Source: Lysobacter helvus
Lineage (GTDB): Bacteria; Pseudomonadota; Gammaproteobacteria; Xanthomonadales; Xanthomonadaceae
Assembly (NCBI RefSeq): GCF_018406645.1
Contig: NZ_AP024546.1
Location: 248,001-312,000 of the forward strand
DNA: 64,000 bases
Direction of reading: 5' to 3'
Shown here: one piece after another, positions 43,645-53,140 of the stretch
Numbering within the stretch: position 1 is the stretch's first letter
Layout: each line of letters begins with the position of its first letter
Position numbers and translations under genes: made by a program
The notes under the pieces: generated by a model
What the model was told of the DNA's origin: nothing
Seen by the model: only the letters and a program-made list of their open reading frames with translations
The model's database searches: none

Positions 43645-45072
43645 TCAGCTCGCCGGAATTTCCAACGAAGCGATCGCCCCGCCGCCTTCGCGATTGGCCA
43701 ACGTCGCCGCCCCCCCATGCAACCCCGCCACCTCCGCCACGAAACACAACCCCAACCCGCTGCTCCGGCTCCCGCCCGCCGGCCGCGGCAGCGAATAGAA
43801 CCGCTCGAACACCCGCGGCAACGCGTACTCGGGCACGCCTTCCCCGCGATCGGCGACTTCCACGCGCACGCGATCGCTTTCGCGCACGATGCGCACCACG
43901 ATCGCGCTGCCCGCCGGCGCGAAATCCGCCGCGTTCTCCACCAGGTTCACCAGCGCCTGGCGCAGCAGGAACGCATCGCCGTCGATCCAGGCCTCCGGGT
44001 CGCCTTCGCGCAGCACCGTCACCCCGGCCTGCGCGAGCGTCGACTCGCAATGCGCGATGGCTTCCCCGGCGATCGCCACCACGTCCACGCGTTCCTTCGT
44101 CTCCAGGTGCTGCCGATGCTCCACCGCCGCCAGCGCCAGCAACTTGTCGATCATCTGCGCCAGGCGTTCGCTCTGCACGCGCACGCTCGTCGCGAAGCGC
44201 GCGCGGTCCGCATCGGACATCGGCTGCTCCAGCAACTCCGCGCTGCCGCGGATCGCCGCGAGCGGGCTCTTCATTTCATGCGTCAGGCTGTGCACGTACT
44301 GCTCGACGTACTGCTTGCCCTCCAGGCGCGTGCGCATCGTTTCCAGCGCCTGGCCGAGTTCGCCGAATTCTCCCGCCGCCTTCGGCGCCGTCGCGCGCTC
44401 GCCCGCCGTCACCGCGTGCGCGTAGCGGCGCAGGCGACCGAGCTGCGATGAAAACCACCACGCCATCAGCACGCCGATCACCAGCGCCACGCCCATCAGC
44501 ACCCAGCCCCAGCGCATCACCGTGGCCTGGCTGCGCGCGATGAACGGCGCGAGCGCCTGGTTGGGCTTGGCCACCGTGAGCACGCCGACGATGCGGCCGT
44601 TCGCATCGCGCATCGGCGCGGCGACGTGCATCACCGTGGACGCATCGTCGTTCGGATCGCTGCGCGTCGAGCGTGCGCCGTACTTCCCGCGCAACGTCAG
44701 GTACACGTCGTTCCACTTCGAGAAATCCTTGCCGACATCGCGCCCGGCGCTGTCGAACACCACGATCCCGCGCGCATCCGTCACGTAGATGCGATAGCTG
44801 CTCGCGCGCTTGTCGAAGCCCCAGATGCCCGCGCCGAAATCGCGGCCGTGCAATTCCTGCACGCGCTGCGCGAAGCGCCCGTCGGCGATGTGGCCGGCGA
44901 GGAAATCATCGGTGGCCAGCTCCGCGAGCACGTTGGACGTATCGACCAGCGTGTCTTCCATCGCCTGCCGCACGCCCGGCTTCACTTCCGCGACGAACAC
45001 CCGTGCCAGCAACAACGCGGCCAGTGCCACGATCGCGAAGTAGCCGAGGAAGATCCGCAGCCCGATGCGCAT
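43645..45072 (-). CDS. creC: Two-component sensor histidine kinase CreC
   Basis: A 475-residue membrane kinase: TM1 at about 7-27, a periplasmic sensor domain (about 30-185), TM2 at about 188-207, a HAMP region, and an H-box with H265 in SLTHEMKSPLAAIRG. The ATPase domain has NLVENAADFAP and GEGVPEYA. It ends 137 bp before the creD start and begins 3 nt after creB. In other bacteria CreC responds to peptidoglycan stress and carbon source. Confidence 0.91.
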   Translation of the reverse strand: MRIGLRIFLGYFAIVALAALLLARVFVAEVKPGVRQAMEDTLVDTSNVLAELATDDFLAGHIADGRFAQRVQELHGRDFGAGIWGFDKRASSYRIYVTDARGIVVFDSAGRDVGKDFSKWNDVYLTLRGKYGARSTRSDPNDDASTVMHVAAPMRDANGRIVGVLTVAKPNQALAPFIARSQATVMRWGWVLMGVALVIGVLMAWWFSSQLGRLRRYAHAVTAGERATAPKAAGEFGELGQALETMRTRLEGKQYVEQYVHSLTHEMKSPLAAIRGSAELLEQPMSDADRARFATSVRVQSERLAQMIDKLLALAAVEHRQHLETKERVDVVAIAGEAIAHCESTLAQAGVTVLREGDPEAWIDGDAFLLRQALVNLVENAADFAPAGSAIVVRIVRESDRVRVEVADRGEGVPEYALPRVFERFYSLPRPAGGSRSSGLGLCFVAEVAGLHGGAATLANREGGGAIASLEIPAS

Positions 45073-45075
45073 GCG

Positions 45076-45744
45076 TCAGGGCGCCAGCGAGTAACCGAGG
45101 CCGCGGTGGGTGCGGATGGGATCGTCGTCGGGCGTCACCGCGTGCAACTTGGCGCGCAACGTCTTGATGTGCGTGTCCACCGTGCGGTCGCCGCTTTCCA
45201 GCGCATCGCCCCACACGCGATCCATCAGCTGCGCGCGCGTGAGCACGGCGCCGGGCCGTTGCAGCAGCGCGGCCAGCAAGCCATATTCGTAGCGCGTGAG
45301 GTCGAGCCACGCGCTGCGATAGCGGATGCGATGGCCTTCGGCGTCGTGTTCGAAGGTGGCATCGGGGGCCGCCGCCGCGGGTGCGGCCTGCGCACGCCGC
45401 AGCACCGCGCGCACGCGCGCGACGAGTTCGCGCGGCGAGAACGGCTTGGTCACGTAATCGTCCGCGCCGAGTTCGAACCCGAGCACGCGCTCGGCCTCGG
45501 CCGCGTGCGCGGTGAGGAAGATCACGGGCAGGTCGGCGTCGCGGCGCAGTTCGCGGCACAGGGCGAATCCGTCGAGATCGGGCAGCCCGACGTCCAGGAT
45601 CGCCAGCGCGAACGGCGAGGCGCGGTGCGCGCGCAGGGCATCGCCGGCGGTCAGGCAGTGGCGCACCTCGAAGCCGTCCGCGCGCAGCGCGTAGGCCACG
45701 GTGTCGGCGATGGCGGTCTCGTCTTCGGCCAATAGGACATGCAT
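45076..45744 (-). CDS. creB: Two-component response regulator CreB
   Basis: A 222-residue OmpR-type regulator with phospho-acceptor D51 in LAILDVGLPDLDG, AEDE at the pocket, and K in VTKPFSPREL. The C-terminal winged helix includes LTRYEYGLLAALLQRPGAVL and VDTHIKTLRAKLH. It is the first gene of creB-creC-creD. The intergenic region to the divergent rlmJ is only 38 bp, so both promoters are packed there. No creA is present. Confidence 0.91.
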   Translation of the reverse strand: MHVLLAEDETAIADTVAYALRADGFEVRHCLTAGDALRAHRASPFALAILDVGLPDLDGFALCRELRRDADLPVIFLTAHAAEAERVLGFELGADDYVTKPFSPRELVARVRAVLRRAQAAPAAAAPDATFEHDAEGHRIRYRSAWLDLTRYEYGLLAALLQRPGAVLTRAQLMDRVWGDALESGDRTVDTHIKTLRAKLHAVTPDDDPIRTHRGLGYSLAP

Positions 45745-45782
45745 GCGGGGAGGATAGCGGCCCGCCCGGTATGCTGCGAGCC

Positions 45783-46655
45783 ATGAACTACCGCCACGGA
45801 TTCCACGCCGGCAACCACGCCGACGTCCTCAAGCACGTCGTGTTGCTGGCGCTGTGCGATGCCCTGGTCGCCAAGCCGGCGCCCTGCTTCGCGCTGGACA
45901 CGCATGCCGGTCGCGGGCGCTACAAGCTCGATGCCGAGGCCGCCAAGCGCACCGGCGAGGCCGAAGGCGGCATCGGGCGCCTGCGCGCGGCACGGGCCCC
46001 GGCGATCGCACGGTACCTGGCGGCCATCGATGCCTGCCGCGCCGCCCACGGCGCCAACAGCTACCCGGGCTCGCCCTGGCTGCTCGCCAACGCACTGCGC
46101 GAACAGGACCGCCTGGTGTGCTGCGAGATCCAGCCCGACGAGTTCGCGTGGCTCAAGACCAACTTCCTCGACCGCACGCCCGAGCAGCACACCGAAGTCA
46201 CCGTGCAGCAGCGCGACGGCTATGCCGCGATGAAGGCGCTGCTGCCTCCGCGCGGCGGCGACGGCACGCGCATCGCGCGCGGGCTGGTGCTGATCGATCC
46301 GCCGTACGAATCGCAGATGGAGGAATTCGACACCGCGCTGGCCGCGTTGCGCGATGCCATCGCGCGCTGGCCGCAGGCCACGTACGTGCTGTGGTATCCG
46401 ATCAAGGTGCGTCGTGCATTGCACGCGTTCCATCGCGCGGCGGGCCTGTTGCCCGCCAAGTCCGCGCTGATCGCCGAACTGCGCGTGCGCGACGAAGACT
46501 CGCCGCTGCGCATGAACGGCAGCGGCCTGCTGGTGCTCAACCCGCCGTGGAAACTCGATGCCGCGCTGAAGCCGGCGTTGCACGAACTCGCCGATGCGCT
46601 CGGCGAGGAAGGCCGTGGCGGGTGGCGCGTGGAATGGCTGCGCGAACCCGCCTGA
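45783..46655 (+). CDS. rlmJ: 23S rRNA (adenine-2030-N6)-methyltransferase RlmJ
   Basis: The 290 residues start at ATG 45783 (MNYRHGFHAGNHADVLKHVV), the exact N-terminus typical of RlmJ; an ATG four codons upstream is also in frame. The methyltransferase core has DTHAGRGRY as motif I and the N6-adenine signature DPPYE. The family modifies A2030 of 23S rRNA. It converges with the cation transporter gene with 4 nt between stops. Confidence 0.92.
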   Translation: MNYRHGFHAGNHADVLKHVVLLALCDALVAKPAPCFALDTHAGRGRYKLDAEAAKRTGEAEGGIGRLRAARAPAIARYLAAIDACRAAHGANSYPGSPWLLANALREQDRLVCCEIQPDEFAWLKTNFLDRTPEQHTEVTVQQRDGYAAMKALLPPRGGDGTRIARGLVLIDPPYESQMEEFDTALAALRDAIARWPQATYVLWYPIKVRRALHAFHRAAGLLPAKSALIAELRVRDEDSPLRMNGSGLLVLNPPWKLDAALKPALHELADALGEEGRGGWRVEWLREPA

Positions 46656-46659
46656 CGCC

Positions 46660-47613
46660 TCAGCCCGGCTGTCGCGCCGCGTAATCCTGGTCGTCGTGCC
46701 CGCGCGCGTCGCCGAACTCGGGTTCGAAGAAGCTCCAGCGCACCGCCGGGTACTTCGCCTTCATCGCCGCTTCGATCGCGTTGATGTCTTCGATCAGTTC
46801 CCGCGACGACGGCCGTTCCAGCATCTCGGCCTGCACCGACACCATCACGTCGTTGCCCAGTTGCAGCGTGATCAGGCTGATCACCTTGCGCACCTGCGGC
46901 TGGCTCTCGAGCCACGCGCGCAGTTCGGCCTGCACCGCGGCATCCACGCTCTGCCCGATCAGCAGCGCCTTGACCTCGATGGCGACGAACACCGCCACCA
47001 CGATGAGCAGCACGCCGATGGCGATCGTGCCGATCGCATCCCAGATCGGATTGCCGGTCACGACCGACAACACCACCGCGATCAACGCGAACACCAGGCC
47101 GAACAGCGCCGCCAGGTCTTCGCCGAAGATCACCACCAGTTCCGCCTGCCTGCTCTCGCGGAACCACGTCCACAGGTTGCGGTCGCCGCGCGCCTTGTCC
47201 ACTTCCACCAGGCACGCACGCATCGAAACGCTTTCGGCCACGATGCCGAACACCAGCACGCCGACCGCCCACCACCACTGCTTCAGCGGTTCGGGCGCGT
47301 GCAGCTTGTGCCAGCCCTCGTAGACGGAAAACATGCCGCCCACCGAGAACAGCATCAGCGCGACCAGGAACGACCAGAAATAGATGGCCTTGCCGTAGCC
47401 GAGCGGATAGTCCGGCGAGGCCGGGCGCCGCGCCTGCTTCATGCCCAGCAGCAGCAACAGCTGGTTGCCGCAATCAGCGAGCGAGTGCACTGTCTCGGCC
47501 AGCATCGCGCTGGAGCCGGTGAAGAACGCCGCCACGCCCTTGGCGCAGGCGATCGCGAAGTTGGCGCCGAGCGCAAACAGGATCGCGCGGGAGGAATCGC
47601 CGCTGCCAGCCAT
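46660..47613 (-). CDS. Cation diffusion facilitator (Zn/metal efflux) family transporter
   Basis: The 317 residues start at the ATG ending at 47613 (MAGSGDSSRAILFALGANFA). Six membrane segments are visible. TM2 carries the metal motif HSLAD (in ETVHSLADCGNQ) and TM5 carries FGEDLAALFGL. The C-terminal cytoplasmic domain of ~90 residues is present. It exports divalent metal using the proton gradient. The motif variant resembles the ZnT9-like branch, so metal specificity is uncertain. A His-poor loop argues against a specialised zinc trap. Confidence 0.87.
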   Translation of the reverse strand: MAGSGDSSRAILFALGANFAIACAKGVAAFFTGSSAMLAETVHSLADCGNQLLLLLGMKQARRPASPDYPLGYGKAIYFWSFLVALMLFSVGGMFSVYEGWHKLHAPEPLKQWWWAVGVLVFGIVAESVSMRACLVEVDKARGDRNLWTWFRESRQAELVVIFGEDLAALFGLVFALIAVVLSVVTGNPIWDAIGTIAIGVLLIVVAVFVAIEVKALLIGQSVDAAVQAELRAWLESQPQVRKVISLITLQLGNDVMVSVQAEMLERPSSRELIEDINAIEAAMKAKYPAVRWSFFEPEFGDARGHDDQDYAARQPG

Positions 47614-47733
47614 CGTGGGTCCGTCCGAACGTGGGGGCGCGCAGTCTAGCAAGCGCCTTCACATCCTTAAGTCTTCACATTTCGACGGGGCGTCTAGAGC
47701 TTCCCGTCACCTGTGTGATGGCAGGCTCCCTGA

Positions 47734-48309
47734 ATGGCGGCCAGAAACAGACTCCCCCCGTGGCACGAACAACTCCGGCTCAGCAATGGGCGCGAGGTCC
47801 TGATCCGGCCCATCCGGCCGGCGGACGCAGCGCCCTTGCGACAAGGCTTCGGCTTGCTGGAGCCCGATGAAATCCGGCAGCGCTTCCTCGCCGCGGTGAA
47901 CGAGCTCACGCCCGAGATGGCGGAGAAGCTTGCACGCCCGGACGCGAAGCGCGAGTTCGCGCTGGTCGCGGCCGAGCCGTTGCCGCCGGGCGAAGCCCTG
48001 GTGGGCGCGGTGGCGCGCGCGGCGATCTCGGAGAACGGCCGCGAGGCCGAATTCGCGATCCTCGTCAGCCACTACATCGCCGGCATGGGCCTGGGGCGCC
48101 ACCTGATGCGCCGCCTCGTGCGCTGGGCGAAGGGCCGCAAGCTCGAACGCCTGTGCGGCGACGTGCTCGAGCACAACCTGCCGATGCTCGCGCTGGCGCA
48201 GTCGCTGGGCTTCCACCGCGAACCCACCGACCAGCCCGGCCTCGTGCGCGTGGTGCTGGACCTGACGGGCCGCGATTCGCACCTGCACGATCAGCCGCAG
48301 GCCGCCTGA
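47734..48309 (+). CDS. GNAT family N-acetyltransferase
   Basis: A 191-residue protein with the acetyl-CoA binding motif (HYIAGMGLGRHLMRRLVRWA). The N-terminal part (GREVLIRPIRPADAAPLRQG) resembles the acetyltransferase domain at the C-terminus of protein lysine acetyltransferases such as PatZ, but the large CoA-ligase-like domain is absent. The substrate may be a protein or small molecule; not determinable. It ends 94 bp before mfd on the same strand. Confidence 0.82.
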   Translation: MAARNRLPPWHEQLRLSNGREVLIRPIRPADAAPLRQGFGLLEPDEIRQRFLAAVNELTPEMAEKLARPDAKREFALVAAEPLPPGEALVGAVARAAISENGREAEFAILVSHYIAGMGLGRHLMRRLVRWAKGRKLERLCGDVLEHNLPMLALAQSLGFHREPTDQPGLVRVVLDLTGRDSHLHDQPQAA

Positions 48310-48403
48310 TCGCAGGATTCGCGATTCGGGGGGATTAGACTTGCCGACCTTTCCGCTGGGCGCGAACGCGCGTCCGGCGGTGCACTGCATTCCGTGAGAC
48401 CCA

Positions 48404-51400
48404 ATGACCGAATCGATTTCGCCGCCCCTGCCCCGTTCCGGCCACGCACGCGCCTGGTGGCGCGCGCCCGCGTCTCCGTCGGGCCTGGCTTGGGCGATTG
48501 CGCAGGCGGCACGCGTGCACGACGGCCTGGTGCTGGCGATCGCGAAGGACAACCACGGCGCGCACCAGCTGGAATCCGACCTGCGCACGCTCCTCGCGCA
48601 GGACACGTCGATTCCCGTGCTGCCCTTCCCCGATTGGGAAACGCTGCCGTACGACCAGTTCAGCCCGCACCCGGACATCGTGTCGCAGCGCCTCGCCGCG
48701 TTGCACCGCCTGCCCACGCTCAAGCGCGGCATCCTCGTCGTGCCGGTGCAGACGCTGCAGCAACGCCTCGCGCCGCTGCGCTACGTGGTGGGCAATACGT
48801 TCGACGTGCGCGTGGGCCAGACGCTCGATCTCGATGCCGAAAAGCAGCGCCTGATTGCCGCCGGCTACCGCAACGTGCCACAGGTGTTCGATCCCGGCGA
48901 TTTCGCCGTGCGCGGCGGTTTGCTCGACGTGTATCCGATGGGCGCCGACGAACCGTATCGCGTCGAACTGTTCGACGATGCGATCGATTCGATCCGCGCG
49001 TTCGATCCGGAATCCCAGCGCTCGCTCGACAAGGTCGATGCCGTGCAGCTGTTGCCCGGTCGCGAAGTCCCGCTCGACGAGGTCGCCACCAAGCGCGCGA
49101 TGCAGGCCTTGCGCGACCGCTTCGACATCGACACGCGGCGCAGTGCGCTGTTCCAGGACCTGAAGGCGGGCGCGGCGCCGGCCGGCATCGAGTACTACCT
49201 GCCGCTGTTCTTCGACGCCACCGCGACGCTGTTCGATTACCTCGGCAAGACCGCCTTGCCGATCGTCACCGATGGCGCGCTCGCGTGTGCCGAAGCGTTC
49301 TGGGCGCAGACCGCGGAGCGCTACGAACAACGCCGCCACGACATCGAACGCCCGCTGCTGCCGCCGGCCGAGCTGTACCTCTCGCCGCAGGCTTTGCGCG
49401 AAGCCTTGAACGCGATCCCGCGCGTCGACGTGGTGGGCGGCGAAGAAGCGAAGGCCGCGCAGGCGCAGTCGCTCGGCACGCAACCCGCGCCGGACGTCCC
49501 GCTGGTCGGCCGCGACAGTGAAGCCGCGGCCGCGCTGAAGTCGTTCCTGTCGACCTATCCGGGGCGCGTGCTGATCGCCGCCGATTCTGCGGGCCGGCGC
49601 GAAGCGTTGCTCGATGTGTTGCACGCGGCGAACCTGCATCCGGATGTCATCCCGGATTGGGCCACGTTCAACGGCGACGGCGCGAAGTTCGCCATCGCCG
49701 TCGCGCCGTTCGAGGACGGCTTCGCCCTGGACGCCGATGTCACCGGCGGTGCCCCACTCGTCGTCCTCACCGAACGCCAGCTCTTCCCCGATCGCGCATC
49801 GCAACCGCGCCGCCGCAAGCGCGCCGGCCGCGAACCCGAACAGATCATCCGCGACCTCGGCGAACTCACCGAAGGCGCACCGATCGTCCACGAAGACCAC
49901 GGCGTCGGCCGGTACCGCGGCCTGGTCACGCTGGAAGCCGGCGGCACGCCCGGCGAATACCTCGAGATCGAATACGCGAAGGGCGACCGCCTCTATGTCC
50001 CCGTCGCGCAGCTGGACCGCATCTCGCGCTACTCCGGCGCTTCGCCGGAAACCGCGCCGCTGCATTCGCTCGGCGGCGAGCAATGGACGAAGGCCAAGCG
50101 CAAGGCCGCGGAAAAAGTGCGCGACGTCGCCGCCGAACTCCTGGAGATCCAGGCCAAGCGCCAAGCGCGCGCTGGGCTGGCCCTGCAGGTGGATCGCGCG
50201 ATGTACGAACCGTTCGCGGCGACGTTCCCGTTCGAGGAAACGCCGGACCAGCACGCCGCGATCGAAGCCGTCATCCGCGACCTCGGTTCTTCTCAACCGA
50301 TGGACCGCGTGGTGTGCGGCGACGTGGGCTTCGGCAAGACGGAAGTCGCCGTGCGCGCCGCGTTCGTCGCCGCTGCCGCGGGCAAGCAGGTCGCGGTGCT
50401 GGTGCCGACCACGCTGCTCGCCGAACAGCACTACCGCAATTTCCGCGACCGCTTCGCCGACTGGCCGCTGCGCGTGGAAGTGCTGTCGCGCTTCAAGAGC
50501 ACGAAGGAAATCAAGGGCGAGCTGGAGAAGCTGGCCGAAGGCAAGATCGACGTCATCGTGGGCACGCATCGCCTGCTGCAGGGCGACGTGCGGTTCAAGG
50601 ACCTCGGCCTGGTCATCGTCGACGAAGAACAGCGCTTCGGCGTGCGCCAGAAGGAAGCACTGAAGGCGCTGCGCGCCAACGTGCACCTGCTCACGCTGAC
50701 CGCCACGCCCATCCCGCGCACGCTCAACATGGCGATGGCCGGCCTGCGGGATCTCTCCATCATCGCCACGCCGCCGGCGCATCGCCTCGCGGTGCAGACC
50801 TTCGTGACGCCGTGGGACGGCGCGATGCTGCGCGAAGCGCACCAGCGCGAACTCGCGCGCGGCGGCCAGGTGTACTTCCTGCACAACGACGTCGAGACCA
50901 TCGGCCGCATGCAGCGCGATTTGCAGGAACTCGTGCCCGAGGCCCGCATCGGCATCGCCCACGGCCAGATGCCCGAGCGCGAACTGGAACGCGTGATGCT
51001 CGACTTCCACAAGCAGCGCTTCAACGTGCTGCTGTGCACGACGATCATCGAATCCGGCATCGACATCCCCAACGCCAACACCATCGTGATGAACCGCGCC
51101 GACAAGTTCGGCCTGGCGCAGCTGCACCAGCTGCGCGGCCGCGTCGGGCGTTCGCACCATCGCGCGTATGCGTACCTGGTGGTGCCGGACAACCGCAGCA
51201 TCACCAGCGATGCGCGCAAGCGCCTGGAAGCGATCGCCTCGATGGACGAGCTGGGCGCGGGCTTCACGCTCGCCACGCATGACCTCGAGATCCGCGGCGC
51301 CGGCGAACTGCTCGGCGAAGACCAGAGCGGCCAGATGGCCGAAGTCGGATTCAGCCTCTACACCGAGCTGCTGGAGCGCGCGGTGCGTTCGATCAAGCAA

Positions 51401-51880
51401 GGCAAGCTGCCGGACGAGGATCCGAACTTCGAACATCGCGGCGCCGACGTGGTGCTCAACGTGCCCGCGCTGATCCCCGACGATTATTTGCCGGACGTGC
51501 ACGCGCGCCTGACGCTGTACAAGCGCATCAGCAGCGCGCGCAACGCGGACGAGCTGCGCGACCTGCAGGTGGAGATGATCGATCGCTTCGGCCTGCTGCC
51601 CGATGCGGCCAAGCACCTGTTCGCGATCGCCGAGCTCAAGCTCGACGCTACGCGCATCGGCATCCGCAAGCTCGACCTCGGCCCCACCGGCGGCCGCCTG
51701 CAGTTCGAGTCGAAGCCCGACGTCGACCCGATGACCGTCATCCAGATGATCCAGAAGCAACCGCAGCACTACGCGATGGATGGGCCCGACAAGCTGCGCC
51801 TGAAGCTCGACCTGCCCGACGCCGCCGCGCGCGTGCAGGCCGCGCGCGGGTTGCTGGTGGCGCTGCGCCGTGCGGCCTGA
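48404..51880 (+). CDS. mfd: Transcription-repair coupling factor Mfd
   Basis: An 1158-residue ATPase that releases stalled RNA polymerase and recruits UvrA. It has the N-terminal UvrB-homology region (HQLESDLRTLLA, LPFPDWETLPYDQFSPHPDI), the RNA-polymerase interaction domain (IVHEDHGVGRYRGL), and the translocase with Walker A CGDVGFGKTEVA, the DEEQ box (IVDEEQRFGV) and the TRG region (RGRVGRS). The C-terminal TRCF domain is present. Length and order are those of the family. Confidence 0.97.
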   Translation: MTESISPPLPRSGHARAWWRAPASPSGLAWAIAQAARVHDGLVLAIAKDNHGAHQLESDLRTLLAQDTSIPVLPFPDWETLPYDQFSPHPDIVSQRLAALHRLPTLKRGILVVPVQTLQQRLAPLRYVVGNTFDVRVGQTLDLDAEKQRLIAAGYRNVPQVFDPGDFAVRGGLLDVYPMGADEPYRVELFDDAIDSIRAFDPESQRSLDKVDAVQLLPGREVPLDEVATKRAMQALRDRFDIDTRRSALFQDLKAGAAPAGIEYYLPLFFDATATLFDYLGKTALPIVTDGALACAEAFWAQTAERYEQRRHDIERPLLPPAELYLSPQALREALNAIPRVDVVGGEEAKAAQAQSLGTQPAPDVPLVGRDSEAAAALKSFLSTYPGRVLIAADSAGRREALLDVLHAANLHPDVIPDWATFNGDGAKFAIAVAPFEDGFALDADVTGGAPLVVLTERQLFPDRASQPRRRKRAGREPEQIIRDLGELTEGAPIVHEDHGVGRYRGLVTLEAGGTPGEYLEIEYAKGDRLYVPVAQLDRISRYSGASPETAPLHSLGGEQWTKAKRKAAEKVRDVAAELLEIQAKRQARAGLALQVDRAMYEPFAATFPFEETPDQHAAIEAVIRDLGSSQPMDRVVCGDVGFGKTEVAVRAAFVAAAAGKQVAVLVPTTLLAEQHYRNFRDRFADWPLRVEVLSRFKSTKEIKGELEKLAEGKIDVIVGTHRLLQGDVRFKDLGLVIVDEEQRFGVRQKEALKALRANVHLLTLTATPIPRTLNMAMAGLRDLSIIATPPAHRLAVQTFVTPWDGAMLREAHQRELARGGQVYFLHNDVETIGRMQRDLQELVPEARIGIAHGQMPERELERVMLDFHKQRFNVLLCTTIIESGIDIPNANTIVMNRADKFGLAQLHQLRGRVGRSHHRAYAYLVVPDNRSITSDARKRLEAIASMDELGAGFTLATHDLEIRGAGELLGEDQSGQMAEVGFSLYTELLERAVRSIKQGKLPDEDPNFEHRGADVVLNVPALIPDDYLPDVHARLTLYKRISSARNADELRDLQVEMIDRFGLLPDAAKHLFAIAELKLDATRIGIRKLDLGPTGGRLQFESKPDVDPMTVIQMIQKQPQHYAMDGPDKLRLKLDLPDAAARVQAARGLLVALRRAA

Positions 51881-51950
51881 CGCGCGCGCCTTTGCGCCAC
51901 GCGGCGCCGCGTCGCATGATGCGGCCCGGTCCAGCCGTTGAGCGCGCCGC

Positions 51951-52409
51951 ATGCCCGGGATGCAGAATTTCTACCTGATGGTCACCCTCGTCGGGCTGGC
52001 GCTGGCCGCGTACGAAGCCTGGCGCATCCACCTGGGCATCGAGGCGATGCGCTGGCAGCGCACGACCGGCAAGCTCACGCAGGCGTGGATCGACGAAGCG
52101 ACGCTGCCGATCGAATTCGACGAAGAAGAAGGCGATCGTCACTCGGCCAACGTGCGCTACCACTACAAGGTGGGCGCGCGCTGGTACAAATCCTCTCGCC
52201 TGAGTTACCGCGGCACGCTCTGGATCCCGCTGGAGGAAGCGAGCGAATTGCTCGCGGGCCTGGAGGCCGGCGAGGACGTGGACGTCCACTACGATCCGCG
52301 CAACCCGGCGCGCGCCGTGCTCGTGCCCGGCAGCAGCACGGGCAACCTGCTCAACCTCCTGCTTTACCTCGGCATCGCCGCGTTCGCCCTGTTCTTCTGG
52401 ATGCGCTGA
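51951..52409 (+). CDS. DUF3592 membrane-anchored protein
   Basis: A 152-residue protein with one N-terminal membrane segment (about 5-22), a beta-rich soluble middle (SANVRYHYKVGARWYKSSRL ... VDVHYDPRNPARAVLVPG) and a C-terminal membrane segment (about 133-150). The middle matches the DUF3592 pattern, where YDPxNP is characteristic. Function unknown. It is followed after 4 nt by the endonuclease V-like gene and is probably co-transcribed with it. Confidence 0.8.
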   Translation: MPGMQNFYLMVTLVGLALAAYEAWRIHLGIEAMRWQRTTGKLTQAWIDEATLPIEFDEEEGDRHSANVRYHYKVGARWYKSSRLSYRGTLWIPLEEASELLAGLEAGEDVDVHYDPRNPARAVLVPGSSTGNLLNLLLYLGIAAFALFFWMR

Positions 52410-52413
52410 ACCC

Positions 52414-53100
52414 ATGACCGCACCGGCCTGGGACGGCACCATCGAAGGCGCACGCGCGCTGCAGGCGATGCTCGCGCCGCAGGTCGTGCTGCGCGATGGC
52501 TTCACCAAGCCGTTGCGCGTGATCGGCGGGTTCGCGGTCGGGTTTTCCGGCGACGGTGCGATCGCGCACGCGGCCGGCGTGCTCATCGATTCGGAAAACC
52601 TCGACGTGCTGGATGCGCAGGTCGTGGAGATGCCGGCGGTGATGCGTTACGTGCCGGGCCTGCTGAGTTTCCGCGAACTGCCGCCGTTGCTCGACGTGCT
52701 GGAACGCCTGTCGCAATTGCCGGACGTGGCGATGGTCTCCGGCGCCGGCATCGCGCATGCGCAGCGCTTCGGCATCGCCTCGCACTTCGGCGTCGCGACG
52801 GGCGTGCCCGCGCTCGGCGTGGCGACGAAGGCGCCGACCGGCAATTCGGCGGCGCTGCAACAGGTGCGCGGCGCCTACACGCCCCTGCGCGAGCGCGGCG
52901 AACAGATCGGCTGGATGCTGCGCAGCAAGCTGCATTGCCAGCCGGTGACGGTCTCGCCCGGGCACCGCATCGCGATGGCCTCCACCGCGGACCTGGTGAT
53001 GCGCTACACGCGCGCGCACCGCCTGCCGGAACCCATCCGGCTGGCCATGCGCCTGGCCTCGCGCCGCGCCGGGCACCCCGACACGGCTTCACACGAGTGA
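52414..53100 (+). CDS. Endonuclease V homologue with degenerate active site
   Basis: A 228-residue protein with the overall EndoV pattern: IGGFAVGF (37-44), RYVPGLLSFRELPPLL (78-93), GIAHAQRFGIASHFGV (112-127) and SPGHRI (181-186). EndoV nicks DNA or RNA next to inosine with two metals held by three acids. Compared with the Thermotoga enzyme (D43, E89, D110), the positions here read A41, E88 and S109. Two of three metal ligands are therefore lost, while Y79, H115 and the substrate-binding frame remain. It is therefore likely not a nuclease, perhaps still an inosine or nucleic-acid binder. The frame is intact and codon use normal, so it is not simply a pseudogene. Confidence 0.8.
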   Translation: MTAPAWDGTIEGARALQAMLAPQVVLRDGFTKPLRVIGGFAVGFSGDGAIAHAAGVLIDSENLDVLDAQVVEMPAVMRYVPGLLSFRELPPLLDVLERLSQLPDVAMVSGAGIAHAQRFGIASHFGVATGVPALGVATKAPTGNSAALQQVRGAYTPLRERGEQIGWMLRSKLHCQPVTVSPGHRIAMASTADLVMRYTRAHRLPEPIRLAMRLASRRAGHPDTASHE

Positions 53101-53140
53101 GCGCTAGACTCGGCCGTACATCCCGACACGGAGTCACCCG

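Noticed and set aside
48335-51952. A 1205-residue open frame on the minus strand across mfd
   Set aside because: It is the antisense shadow of mfd; the plus-strand frame has all Mfd motifs.
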